DNA from: JAGPHI01 sp036661035
Lineage (GTDB): Bacteria; Bacillota; Clostridia; Oscillospirales; Ruminococcaceae
DNA: 35,932 bases
Reading direction: 5' to 3'
Assembly (NCBI GenBank): GCA_036661035.1
Contig: JAVWZM010000017.1
Span: 1 to 35,932 of the forward strand
The notes below the pieces were generated by a model. It did not search any database. It saw only the letters and a program-made list of their open reading frames with translations, and was not told where the DNA came from. Made by a program: the position numbers and the translations under genes. Below are positions 7,794 through 15,568 of the stretch, in pieces (the first letter of the stretch is position 1; every line of letters begins with the position of its first letter).

Positions 7794-9179
7794 TTATTGA
7801 GCGTTGGCTTTTTCTGTTTTCCAGCCCTCAACAACAGATTTGGAAACGTCGTCCCATGTTGTTTTACCCTGTGCATACTCAAGCAGCTTTGCGCCGAAGT
7901 TGTCTTTAAAGGTTTGGCTTGGGAAAACTGTAAAGTTCCAAGGAATGTTGTTGGTGTCGGCTTTTGCGCTCCATGCAAGCACGTCTTGTGCAAGTGGATC
8001 TTTAGGCTTATCTGCGTCTGTAAATGTATCAAACGGTGCGATAAAGCCAAGGTCGTTTGTAACAAATGCTTTGCCCTCGTCTGAGGTGTACAGCCATGTT
8101 AAGAAATCCAATGATGCTTTTTGATCCTCTGCTTTTGCATTTTTGTTGATGCAGAAGAAGTTTTCGCTACCTATGCAAATGCCTTGTTTTTCTTCGCCCT
8201 TGGCACCTGTGTAGATAGGCATAAATTTAACATTTTCGGGTTTAACAATATTGCCGTCTGTGCCCGAAACTTGGCCGAAAGCCCAGTTGCCGTTTTGAAC
8301 CATTGCGCATTTGCCAAGAGCAAACTCTGCCATGGAATCGCCCACAGCCTTGCTGCCTGTAAGCTTTGGTGCTACTGTGGAATTGTTCAAATACAAATCG
8401 AAAATATTCTGGAAGTTTTTGCTGCCGGTAAATTTAATCTCTGCTGTGGCGGCAGTGTCGCTAAGGTCAACCTTGTTTTCTGCAAACTCGTAGTACACAG
8501 GCACGTTTGCAAGATGCGTCTGCCAGCGCCAGTCCTCGCCTGCTTTTAAAGAGGTGGAGGCAAACACGCCGTCAATGCCAAGGTCTGCTTTTTTCGCTGT
8601 CATGTCTTCTACTACTTCTTTTAGCTTTGCAAAGCTGTTGATTTCGCTTACAGCTTTAGCTTTTGCGCCTGCCATTGCGAAGTATTTGTCCATAATTTCT
8701 TGGTTGTAGATGATGCCGTAGCCCTCTATTACAAAAGGAACACCATAAACGCCCTCGCCGTCTTTTACGGCAATGCTCTTATCCATAAGGTGCGAATAGA
8801 TTTCTGTGCCGCTTAAATCTGCACAATAATCTTTCCAGTTTGCATAGCCAACAGGCCCGTTAATCTGGAAAATAGTAGGCGCATCGGATTTTGCGATTTC
8901 GCCTTTAAGCTGTTGCTCGTAGGTGCCTGCTGCCGCGGTAGTAACCTTTACAGGTACGTTTGTGGCTTTTGTGTAAGCGGCGGCTACCTTTTGGTAAGCT
9001 TCGTCCTGCTCGGGCTTAAAGTTTAAAAAATACACTTGGCCTTCTGCCTCGGGCGCAGCAGGTGTAGATGCAGGCGTAGATGCCGGTGTGCTGGCAGGTG
9101 TAGATGCGGGCTTGCTGCCGCATGCTGCCATGCTGAGTGTAAGTGCTGCCACTGCAAGAAGTGATAATGCTTTTTTCAT
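7794..9179 (-). CDS. malE: sugar ABC transporter lipoprotein binding protein (MalE-like)
   Basis: A 461-residue extracytoplasmic binding protein of the CUT1 type. MKKALSLLAVAALTLSMAAC is a lipoprotein signal with Cys20 in a MAAC lipobox. A low-complexity linker of four PAST units (about residues 24-39) follows, then the family 1 binding-protein domain with GQVYFLNFKPEQDEAYQ. The C-terminal half has AFALGKCAMVQNG-like features (EFALGKCAMVQNGNWAFGQ), typical of MalE/MsmE relatives. The ATG at 9179 has AGGAGG 6 bases upstream; the frame runs 10 codons further without support. Maltodextrin is the likely ligand given malQ, malF, malG and the LacI regulator nearby, but other oligosaccharides cannot be excluded. 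Confidence 0.92.
   Translation of the reverse strand: MKKALSLLAVAALTLSMAACGSKPASTPASTPASTPASTPAAPEAEGQVYFLNFKPEQDEAYQKVAAAYTKATNVPVKVTTAAAGTYEQQLKGEIAKSDAPTIFQINGPVGYANWKDYCADLSGTEIYSHLMDKSIAVKDGEGVYGVPFVIEGYGIIYNQEIMDKYFAMAGAKAKAVSEINSFAKLKEVVEDMTAKKADLGIDGVFASTSLKAGEDWRWQTHLANVPVYYEFAENKVDLSDTAATAEIKFTGSKNFQNIFDLYLNNSTVAPKLTGSKAVGDSMAEFALGKCAMVQNGNWAFGQVSGTDGNIVKPENVKFMPIYTGAKGEEKQGICIGSENFFCINKNAKAEDQKASLDFLTWLYTSDEGKAFVTNDLGFIAPFDTFTDADKPKDPLAQDVLAWSAKADTNNIPWNFTVFPSQTFKDNFGAKLLEYAQGKTTWDDVSKSVVEGWKTEKANAQ
9061..9112 (-). repeat. 12-bp tandem repeat coding for PAST units
   Basis: About four copies of a 12-base unit (GGTGTAGATGCA and variants on the plus strand) encode the PAST linker between the lipidated Cys and the binding domain of MalE. 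Such in-frame repeats can change copy number by slippage and alter linker length without breaking the gene. Confidence 0.8.
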
Positions 9180-9209
9180 TGTAATCCTCCTAAAATATAT
9201 GTTCATCAA

Positions 9210-9222
9210 GCGAACTGTTCGC
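9210..9222. promoter_or_regulatory. 13-bp palindrome upstream of malE
   Basis: GCGAAC-T-GTTCGC is a perfect 6-1-6 palindrome 31 bases before the malE start. It lacks the central CG of classic LacI operators and differs from the palindrome at 10288, so it may bind another regulator or be chance. Confidence 0.35.
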
Positions 9223-9239
9223 CGGATTTCGTAATTAAT

Positions 9240-9267
9240 GCAGAATATATGATAAATTATATTCTGC
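9240..9267 (-). other. hairpin overlapping the lacI stop codon
   Basis: Perfect 10-bp inverted repeat GCAGAATATA (9240-9249) / TATATTCTGC (9258-9267) with an 8-base loop. The lacI stop lies within it. No T-run follows on the minus strand, so it is at best a weak terminator. No convincing promoter was found between lacI and malE, which leaves read-through from lacI possible. Confidence 0.5.
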
Positions 9268-10258
9268 CCACGCTTTCGCCCTCGATTAGGGCATCGTCAA
9301 GTAAAATGGTTTTGGCAGGTGTGTGCTTTTCGATGTGCAGCAATAAAAGCTCCACGCTTTTATCGGCTATTTCCTCGGCAGGCTGCTTAATCGTGGCGAG
9401 CGATGGCACAAGATATGTGCCAAGCTCTATGCCGTCAAAGCCCATAAGGGAAATATCTTTAGGCACACAAAGCCCAGCCTCGTGTATGGCGCGCATTGCG
9501 CCAACCGCCATTACGTCGGACATGCAAAATATGGCGGTAATATCTTTTTTGCGCTCCAAAAGCCTTTTTGTGGCTCTGTATGCGCTGCCAAGATTGTAAT
9601 TGCATTTTTGATAATAACTCTCGTCAAAGCTTTTGCCGCAATTATCAAAGGCGTTTTGGCAGCCGCTGTATCGGGAAGCACTGATGTACGACACCTGACG
9701 GTTGCCGCCAAGCACCCCTATTTTGCTGTGGCCGTTTTGCAAAAGATAAGCTATAGCGCGGCACGCGGCACTAACGTCGTTGATGCCAACGCAGGAAAGG
9801 TTTTCAAAATGCAATTCAGCAGAGGTGGTAGTGGCTAAAACGCATGGGATTTCTATGGACGAAAAACGCTTTTGAAAGGTGGATATATTGCCGCCCAAGA
9901 AGATAATGCCAAGGGGCTTTAATTCGCGACATATGCGCTCTGCCGCAAGCACTTCGTCGGCATCTTCATCTATATAATGTACCTGCACGCCGTAATCGGT
10001 AGCGGCGATAAGGCTTTGCATATGCTCTACAATAATGGAAAAAAAGGTATTCAGCGTGCCTTTTACTATCACCGCCACGCTTTTGCTGCTTTGCTGCTTT
10101 AGCTGGCGTGCGTTGTTGTTTGGCACAAATTTATGTGTGCTGATAATGGCATTTATCTTTTCCTTGGTTTCTCGGCTTACGTCGGGGTGGTTATTAAGCG
10201 CACGAGAAACGGTGCTTACTGCAAACCCGGATTCTTTTGCAATATCTTTAATTGTCAT
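9257..10258 (-). CDS. LacI family transcriptional regulator
   Basis: A 333-residue LacI/GalR protein. Residues 1-25 (MTIKDIAKESGFAVSTVSRALNN) are the helix-turn-helix with the canonical VSTVSRALN recognition helix. NARQLKQQSSKSVAV (about 49-63) is the hinge, followed by a periplasmic-binding-protein-like effector domain ending in TIKQPAEEIADKSVELLL. It most likely represses the downstream malE-malF-malG-malQ genes on the same strand and senses a maltodextrin or breakdown product. An inverted repeat between its own promoter and start codon (10288-10313) indicates autoregulation. The ribosome site is weak (AAAGGCGG and GGTGA before the ATG). Confidence 0.93.
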   Translation of the reverse strand: MTIKDIAKESGFAVSTVSRALNNHPDVSRETKEKINAIISTHKFVPNNNARQLKQQSSKSVAVIVKGTLNTFFSIIVEHMQSLIAATDYGVQVHYIDEDADEVLAAERICRELKPLGIIFLGGNISTFQKRFSSIEIPCVLATTTSAELHFENLSCVGINDVSAACRAIAYLLQNGHSKIGVLGGNRQVSYISASRYSGCQNAFDNCGKSFDESYYQKCNYNLGSAYRATKRLLERKKDITAIFCMSDVMAVGAMRAIHEAGLCVPKDISLMGFDGIELGTYLVPSLATIKQPAEEIADKSVELLLLHIEKHTPAKTILLDDALIEGESVGRI

Positions 10259-10287
10259 TCACGTCACCGCCTTTACGGAAAGGTTAT

Positions 10288-10313
10288 CGGTAACGTTACT
10301 GGAAACGTTACCG
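10288..10313. promoter_or_regulatory. probable LacI-type operator
   Basis: Inverted repeat CGGTAACGTT (10288-10297) - 6 bases - AACGTTACCG (10304-10313). The left half continues as GTAACGTTAC (10290-10299), itself a perfect palindrome with the central CG typical of LacI-family sites. It lies 30 bases before lacI and just downstream of the predicted lacI transcription start, a position suited to self-repression. Confidence 0.7.
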
Positions 10314-10328
10314 GAACTTTGTGATTTC

Positions 10329-10358
10329 ATCATACACCCACTGCCCACGCCATTGCAA
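10329..10358 (-). promoter_or_regulatory. candidate lacI promoter
   Basis: On the minus strand, TTGCAA (10353-10358), an 18-base spacer and TATGAT (10329-10334). Transcription would begin near 10322 and run straight through the palindrome at 10288-10313. Confidence 0.5.
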
Positions 10359-10590
10359 GAGGTTTTTATCATTTTTGGCGTAATGCATTTAAAAACATTT
10401 TTATCTTGTGCAAAATCACAATACATGAACAAAAGTTAATAGTTTGGCAATTATTACGCTATTGTAAACTTTACAATTCTGCTGTATTATAATATTATGC
10501 ATATATTGCGGTTTAATTAATTGTAAAAATAGTTGCAATTCCGAAGTTAAACTGCACACGGCAATAGGGCAGGGGCATGGCTCTTGTTAC

Positions 10591-10696
10591 GTTTTACAGC
10601 AATTTTACCTTTGATTGTCCCACTAAAAGCCCCGTCTTTGCTGTATGCAAATTGACAAAAGGTTGTTTACAAAGACAATAATAAGTCAAGTTGCTA
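10591..10696 (-). repeat. intergenic repeat copy B with promoter-like core
   Basis: Full-length member of the three-copy family. Its reverse complement begins TAGCAACTTGACTTATTATT and matches the copy at 30944-31050 over about 104 bases at roughly 80% by eye, including the blocks TTGCATACA and GGACAATCAAAGG. On the plus strand it holds TTGACA (10652-10657), then GACAAT at a 16-base spacing (10674-10679) or ACAATA at 17. These face the DUF624 gene that starts at 10756, for which no better promoter is seen. The rest of the 10259-10755 gap holds the lacI promoter and operator and AT-rich DNA without a credible gene. Confidence 0.7.
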
Positions 10697-10755
10697 AAAT
10701 TGCTGCAAAAGCCGTTAATCGGCAAATTTAACTATATACTGTAAGGAGATACAAA

Positions 10756-11649
10756 ATGGGTTTATTCGGTAATAATTATAATCGCCCCGGGCCCGGCGTG
10801 CCTAAAGATGCGCCAAAGAAAAAGGGGTTTGCTCGCTTTTTTGAAATAGTAGGGCGTGACATGGGGGACTTGTTTAAGCTGAATGTTATTGTTGCGGCAC
10901 TGCTTGTACCTATGATTATCTGCGTGATATTTATGGGCGCCTCGTGGCCGTATTTGGGGCTTATATTAGTGGGCTTTGTTTTGTACATGGCGGCGTCTGT
11001 GCTGTTTGGCCCTACCATTGCCGCCGCGCAGCTTGTGCTTACACATCGTTTAAGGGACGAGCCTTGTTATATGTGGCACACCTTTAAGCATGGTTTTAAA
11101 TCTAACTTTAAGCAGGCATTGCCCCTTGGCATGCTGTTTTCGGCCATTTTTGCCCTTGAGGGCTTTGCAGGCGCATTGTTTTTAATGGGTGCTGCAGGCA
11201 AAGTAAATGTTTTTGTGGTTGCCATGTTTGTTTTCAGCGTATTTCTTGTTTTGATAGTGAGCGAGTTTTCTTTTTTACAGGTTATTTATTTGGATTTAAA
11301 GAATTTTGCCATATTAAAAAACAGCCTTTTGCTTACCTTCGGCATGGCTAAACGCAGCTTGCCGGCAGGCATTTGGCTATTGGTATGCACTGTGGGCATG
11401 CTTATATTGGCGCCGCCCTTTGCCATTTTACTTTTGTTTGCTTTTGCGGTAGTGCTGATATTGCTTGTGGCGGATATGTGGCTTTGGCCGTGCATGGAAA
11501 GCACTTTTCACATCAGCGAGCTTTTGGCGGCAAAGCGTGATGGCACAGAATCACCGATAGCAGAGCCGGCAAAGCAGATATCTCAGGCAGAGCCTGAGGC
11601 AGCTGTTTCCGAAAACTCTGTAGGCGAAGGAATAAGCGACGAGGAATAA
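10756..11649 (+). CDS. DUF624/YesL-like membrane protein
   Basis: A 297-residue integral membrane protein. A cytosolic N-terminus (GNNYNRPGPGVPKDAPKKKG) is followed by FFEIVGRDMGDLFKLNVIVA and then five or so hydrophobic helices, ending in a charged tail of about 45 residues rich in Glu. The layout and the DLFKLN and FGPTIAAAQLVL segments fit the DUF624 (YesL) family, which is often encoded with CUT1 sugar transporters in Firmicutes and whose role is unknown. Its location beside the malEFG-lacI block fits that habit. AAGGAG lies 7 bases before the ATG. A promoter is present in the repeat at 10652-10680. A strong terminator follows. Confidence 0.75.
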   Translation: MGLFGNNYNRPGPGVPKDAPKKKGFARFFEIVGRDMGDLFKLNVIVAALLVPMIICVIFMGASWPYLGLILVGFVLYMAASVLFGPTIAAAQLVLTHRLRDEPCYMWHTFKHGFKSNFKQALPLGMLFSAIFALEGFAGALFLMGAAGKVNVFVVAMFVFSVFLVLIVSEFSFLQVIYLDLKNFAILKNSLLLTFGMAKRSLPAGIWLLVCTVGMLILAPPFAILLLFAFAVVLILLVADMWLWPCMESTFHISELLAAKRDGTESPIAEPAKQISQAEPEAAVSENSVGEGISDEE

Positions 11650-11704
11650 TGCGCCCCCTTATCTTACAGCAGTGCTTGCGCGAAATTAGTATAATTATGT
11701 AAAC

Positions 11705-11747
11705 AACAAAACGGCTTAATGCTATTAATGCATTAAGCCGTTTTGTT
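11705..11747. terminator. strong bidirectional terminator
   Basis: Perfect 18-bp stem AACAAAACGGCTTAATGC (11705-11722) with its complement at 11730-11747 and a 7-base loop. T-rich flanks on both strands end the DUF624 transcript and can also stop transcription from 11887. Confidence 0.9.
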
Positions 11748-11829
11748 ATGTTTTATACATGGAAGTGCAAAATGTGGACACTACAATATCAGATGATTAA
11801 TGATTTTATTTAACAAAATACACTCTAGG

Positions 11830-11847
11830 GAACGGTCTTGACCGTTC
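11830..11847. other. 18-bp perfect palindromic hairpin
   Basis: GAACGGTC-TT-GACCGTTC, an 8-bp stem with a 2-base centre, 40 bases after the hydratase stop. No T-run follows on either strand, so a DNA-binding site or 3'-end hairpin is as likely as a terminator. Confidence 0.5.
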
Positions 11848-11886
11848 AGCTTTCACATGTTTTGCGCGCAGTTATATTTATATAAA

Positions 11887-14157
11887 TCAATACTCTTTGT
11901 AATAATTAATAAGGCAGCCCGAAAGCAATATTTTGCGCTCGTCGGCTGTGAGGGGGGCAAGCTTTAAGGTGAATTTTAAAGGCTCCTTGCACAGCACATA
12001 TGCGTCAAATTCCAGTGCACCGTCTTTAAGCTGTGAGGCAAGATGCGGTATAAATATTTTATCGCAAAGGGTAAATGGCACCTTGCTGTCTATCTGAAAT
12101 GGCACCATGCCCCAGTTGATTAAATTACTTCGGTATCTTTTGGTGGCGTATTCCACAGCAATATTTGCGCCTGCACCAAGCACCCTCTGGCAACTTGCCG
12201 CTTGCTCTCGGGCAGAGCCGTCACCGGGCTTTTTGGCGTAAATGGTAGACGCAATGGCAAAATCCTTGCTTTCGATATTTTGAAAGCCGTCTATTTTGCG
12301 CAAATCTTCAAGAAGCCTTGCATCGGCTTTGTTTTCGCTGCGCAGCAAGTCCTCGTTTTGCACAACCTTTGCGCGCTTTACGTAATCGGGATCCTTGCGA
12401 GATAAGGTGTATTCCGCAAGGCCGAGAGGGTTAGAGCGGTAGGAGCTGGTTTCGCCCGAGGGTATCAGCTCGTCGGTGGTGGTAACGTCGTCTGTAATAA
12501 AGGCGGCAACGCTTAGCACAAGGTTTTCGCAAAGTGGCGCAATGGTGGGCCAATCTTTAATATTAGGGCCGAATTTAAGGGGGGAATTGCTGCTCGCTTT
12601 GCCGTAGCCATTGTAAACGCGGCTTTCGTAGCTGGTGCTGTCAAAGCTGTATTCGGGGATATCCTCGCTATAATCTATCTCGCTTGCCGAGGCTAAATAT
12701 CCGCCGTTTAGGCTTGTAGCGGCAATGGAACGTGCGTCCATAAGGGCAACACCTGCAATTTGCCCACCTGACGGCTTAGAGCCTTCGCGGTTAGGAAAAT
12801 TGCGTGTGGTGTGGCGCACGGAAAGGGCACCGTTTGCAGGCACATCTCCTGCGCCAAAGCACGGCCCACAAAAGGCGGTGCGCACAGTGGCACCTGCGGC
12901 CATAAGCTTTGTGATAATGCCGTTTTCCACAAGGCGCATCATCACAGGCTGGCTTGCCGGATATACGCTGAGGGCGTATTCGTCGTTGCCAACAGGGCTA
13001 GAGCCAAGAATGGACGCGGCGGCGCAGATGTTTTCGTATATGCCGCCCGCACAGCCTGCGATAACGCCTTGGTCTACCTTTAGCTTGCCATTTACAATTT
13101 TGTCTTTTAAATTTAAGGATATTTTGCCGCCTGTAATTGCGCGGCAATCCTCCTCGGTTTTATGCAGAATATCGGCAAGATTATTTTGCAGCTCCGATAT
13201 TTCATATACATTGCTTGGGTGCATGGGCAGGGCAATCATGGGCTTTACGGTGTCGAGGTCTACCTCTATGCAGCCGTTGTAATACGCCACCTCGCCGGGG
13301 GCAAGGGGCTTGTAATCTTGCGCTCTGCCATGCATGCTAAGCCAATTGCGTGTTTTGTCGTCTGTACACCAAATGGAGGAAAGGCATGTTGTTTCGGTGG
13401 TCATTACGTCAATGCCGTTTCTTGTGTCTACAGAAAGCGCGGCAATGCCCGGCCCTACAAATTCCATTACGCGGTTTTTAACATATCCGTTTTTAAACAC
13501 AGCACCGATAATGGCAAGGGCTACGTCCTGCGGCCCAACGCCGTGTTGCAAAGAGCCTTTAAGGTATACTGCCACCACCTCGGGCATGGTTACGTCATAG
13601 GTTTTGCCAAGAAGCTGCTTTGCAAGCTCGCCGCCGCCCTCGCCTATAGCCATGGTGCCAAGGGCGCCGTAGCGCGTGTGGCTGTCGGAGCCAAGTATCA
13701 TTTTGCCGCAGCCTGCGTGCATTTCGCGCATGTATTGATGTATTACGGCAATATGCGGCGGCACATATATGCCACCGTAGCGTTTTGCCGCGGAAAGGCC
13801 AAACACATGGTCGTCCTCGTTGATAGTGCCACCCACGGCGCATAAGGTATTGTGGCAGTTTGTAAGCACATAAGGCACGGGGAATTTTTCAAGCCCTGAG
13901 GCGCGCGCCGTTTGTATAATGCCCACAAAGGTAATGTCGTGGCTTGCCATGGCGTCAAATTTAATGCGCAAAGCGTCGGGGCTTTTGTCCACATTATGCG
14001 CCTGCATTATAGAATATGCCATAGTGCTTTTGCGCGCGGTTTCGGCGTTTATGCCTTGCTTGCCGCAAGCGGCAAGGCGAGGGGCACATTCGCTGTTATC
14101 GGGCACCCAATCGGTACCGTTTAAAAGAAAACCGCCCTCTTTACTTAAAGTTATCAT
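11887..14157 (-). CDS. aconitase-superfamily hydratase (YbhJ-like)
   Basis: A 756-residue protein of the aconitase superfamily, close in length and sequence style to the hydratases related to E. coli YbhJ, whose substrate is not established. The three cluster-ligating cysteines are present: Cys258 in TTETTC and Cys430/Cys433 in FCGPC, so a catalytic 4Fe-4S cluster is expected. ILGSDSHTRYGALG (154-167) is the conserved substrate loop, and the swivel domain follows from about residue 560. It is not a classic AcnA, AcnB or LeuC by length or order. It is transcribed alone, divergent from the SARP-like regulator. Ribosome site AAGGGG lies upstream. Aconitate or a related hydroxy-acid is only a guess as substrate. 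Confidence 0.85.
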   Translation of the reverse strand: MITLSKEGGFLLNGTDWVPDNSECAPRLAACGKQGINAETARKSTMAYSIMQAHNVDKSPDALRIKFDAMASHDITFVGIIQTARASGLEKFPVPYVLTNCHNTLCAVGGTINEDDHVFGLSAAKRYGGIYVPPHIAVIHQYMREMHAGCGKMILGSDSHTRYGALGTMAIGEGGGELAKQLLGKTYDVTMPEVVAVYLKGSLQHGVGPQDVALAIIGAVFKNGYVKNRVMEFVGPGIAALSVDTRNGIDVMTTETTCLSSIWCTDDKTRNWLSMHGRAQDYKPLAPGEVAYYNGCIEVDLDTVKPMIALPMHPSNVYEISELQNNLADILHKTEEDCRAITGGKISLNLKDKIVNGKLKVDQGVIAGCAGGIYENICAAASILGSSPVGNDEYALSVYPASQPVMMRLVENGIITKLMAAGATVRTAFCGPCFGAGDVPANGALSVRHTTRNFPNREGSKPSGGQIAGVALMDARSIAATSLNGGYLASASEIDYSEDIPEYSFDSTSYESRVYNGYGKASSNSPLKFGPNIKDWPTIAPLCENLVLSVAAFITDDVTTTDELIPSGETSSYRSNPLGLAEYTLSRKDPDYVKRAKVVQNEDLLRSENKADARLLEDLRKIDGFQNIESKDFAIASTIYAKKPGDGSAREQAASCQRVLGAGANIAVEYATKRYRSNLINWGMVPFQIDSKVPFTLCDKIFIPHLASQLKDGALEFDAYVLCKEPLKFTLKLAPLTADERKILLSGCLINYYKEY

Positions 14158-14188
14158 ATATTACACCCCTTGATTGGATTTTGTTTTT

Positions 14189-14216
14189 ATTGTACCATAT
14201 TATTATAAACAATCAA
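14189..14216 (-). promoter_or_regulatory. promoter of the hydratase gene
   Basis: On the minus strand, TTGATT (14211-14216), a 16-base spacer and TACAAT (14189-14194). The direct repeats AAACAATCAA at 14207-14216 and 14221-14230 overlap and flank the -35 box and could be a regulator site. Confidence 0.65.
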
Positions 14217-14239
14217 AGGAAAACAATCAATATATTTTA

Positions 14240-14269
14240 TTTGACCGCGTGGTCAAAATGTTATATACT
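14240..14269 (+). promoter_or_regulatory. promoter with overlapping palindromic operator (SARP operon)
   Basis: TTGACC (14241-14246), a 17-base spacer and TATACT (14264-14269) form a near-consensus sigma-A promoter 43 bases before the SARP-like gene. A perfect palindrome TTTGACC-GCGT-GGTCAAA (14240-14257) covers the -35 box and much of the spacer. The form TTTGACC...GGTCAAA is common for TetR-family operators. No TetR gene is in the window, so the regulator must be encoded elsewhere. Confidence 0.8.
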
Positions 14270-14311
14270 GATAACTACAATAGATGACAATAAGTTTGTA
14301 GGAGTGGAATA

Positions 14312-15520
14312 ATGGTTAAAAAGATATCTGTAAGGCTTTTGGGCGAATTTTCGGTACAGGTAGACAATAAAGTAATTATCGAAAATGCAAGCAAGCTTAC
14401 AAAACCGTGGCAGTTATTTGTATATTTGTTAATGAAAGACGGCGCAATTACCACAGGCGAGGAGCTTTTGAAAATCTTGTGGGACGGCGAAGACCTTGCA
14501 GATCCTGCAAATGTGCTTAAAAACACTGTGTTTGCCATGCGCAGAGAGCTTTCGGGCAAAGCAAAGCCTGCGCAAAGCCCGATATTGTTTACCAAGGGCG
14601 GATATTGCATAAATACAGCCATGCAGTTTATCAGCGATATTAAAACCTTTGAAAGCCTTTGCGAAGAAACAGGCAAGACGGCTAAAGGCAAGGACCTTGA
14701 TGCTGTGCGCACCTGCGTGGCGGCATATAAGGGCGATTTTTTGCCCATGCTTGATAGCGCCACATGGGCTGTGCCATATGCGAGAAAATACAAAGAAATG
14801 TATGTGGACAGCACACTTCGTTTTTGCCGCTTGTTAAACTCGCAGAGCCTATGGGACGAGCTTTTGTCTGTGGCGTCAAGGCTTAACATTGTGGCACCCT
14901 TGGACGAGGAGGGGTATATTTACACCTTCCGCGCATTAAACCATTTACAAATGTACAATGCGATAGTTACAAGCTATAATAAAACAGAGCATTTTTTTGA
15001 AGAGGAATTAAGCACCCATTTGTGCGACGAAATACGCCAAATCCACTGCAATGCCGCGTTGAGAGTGAATAAAACCGAGCAGGATATTTTAATTATCCGC
15101 GACGATTTGCAGTCTGCGCTCAATGCACAAAGGCAAGGCAATGGCGCATTATTTTGCAACTACGATTCCTTTAAGCGCATGTTTCTGCTTTTGCATCGTG
15201 CGGCTGTGCGAAATAAGGGCAGTGTAGACGTGGTTTTGCTTACCGTGCAGGATTTAAAAGGCCATGCGCCTTCGCCACAGCAGCTTTCTGTCGCTATGGA
15301 GGAGCTGAAAGCCGTTATCGCGGCTAATCTGCGCAAAAGTGATACTTGCTGCCGATACAGCCGCGCACAATATGCTCTGATGATGATAAGCGAAAAGAAA
15401 TCCAGCGCAAACCATGCGGTAGCCCGTGTGGAAAAGGGCTTTGCCGCCACTAAAAGCGGTGCAAAGCTAAAGCTGAATTGCCAAATATCAAGCGTGGAAC
15501 ACATGCAAGATGCAGAATAA
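14312..15520 (+). CDS. SARP-like regulator with winged helix and BTAD domain
   Basis: A 402-residue regulator. Residues 1-95 (KISVRLLGEFSVQVDNK through KGGYCIN) are an OmpR-type winged helix as in SARP/AfsR proteins. Residues 100-255 resemble the bacterial transcriptional activation domain, a TPR-like helical bundle (LDEEGYIYTFRALNHLQMYNA). The last 130 residues have a possible degenerate GGDEF-like fold (VVLLTVQD and then CCRYSRAQYALMMIS), with the GGDEF motif itself missing. It is probably a DNA-binding activator whose target is unknown. The palindrome over its promoter suggests it is repressed by a TetR-type protein. It leads a co-directional group with the nucleoid-associated protein and asnS. 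Confidence 0.8.
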   Translation: MVKKISVRLLGEFSVQVDNKVIIENASKLTKPWQLFVYLLMKDGAITTGEELLKILWDGEDLADPANVLKNTVFAMRRELSGKAKPAQSPILFTKGGYCINTAMQFISDIKTFESLCEETGKTAKGKDLDAVRTCVAAYKGDFLPMLDSATWAVPYARKYKEMYVDSTLRFCRLLNSQSLWDELLSVASRLNIVAPLDEEGYIYTFRALNHLQMYNAIVTSYNKTEHFFEEELSTHLCDEIRQIHCNAALRVNKTEQDILIIRDDLQSALNAQRQGNGALFCNYDSFKRMFLLLHRAAVRNKGSVDVVLLTVQDLKGHAPSPQQLSVAMEELKAVIAANLRKSDTCCRYSRAQYALMMISEKKSSANHAVARVEKGFAATKSGAKLKLNCQISSVEHMQDAE

Positions 15521-15568
15521 CAAAAGCGTATTTAGCTAATGCGTTACATATAAAAGGGATTGATAAAT

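Noticed and set aside
9061..9112. CRISPR-like array
   Set aside because: The repeats are 12 bases, in frame, without spacers and code for PAST units in a lipoprotein linker.
13162..13845. 227-residue plus-strand frame inside the hydratase gene
   Set aside because: It is antisense to the motif-complete aconitase-family gene, rich in Cys, His and Tyr as expected of a shadow frame, and lacks a ribosome site.
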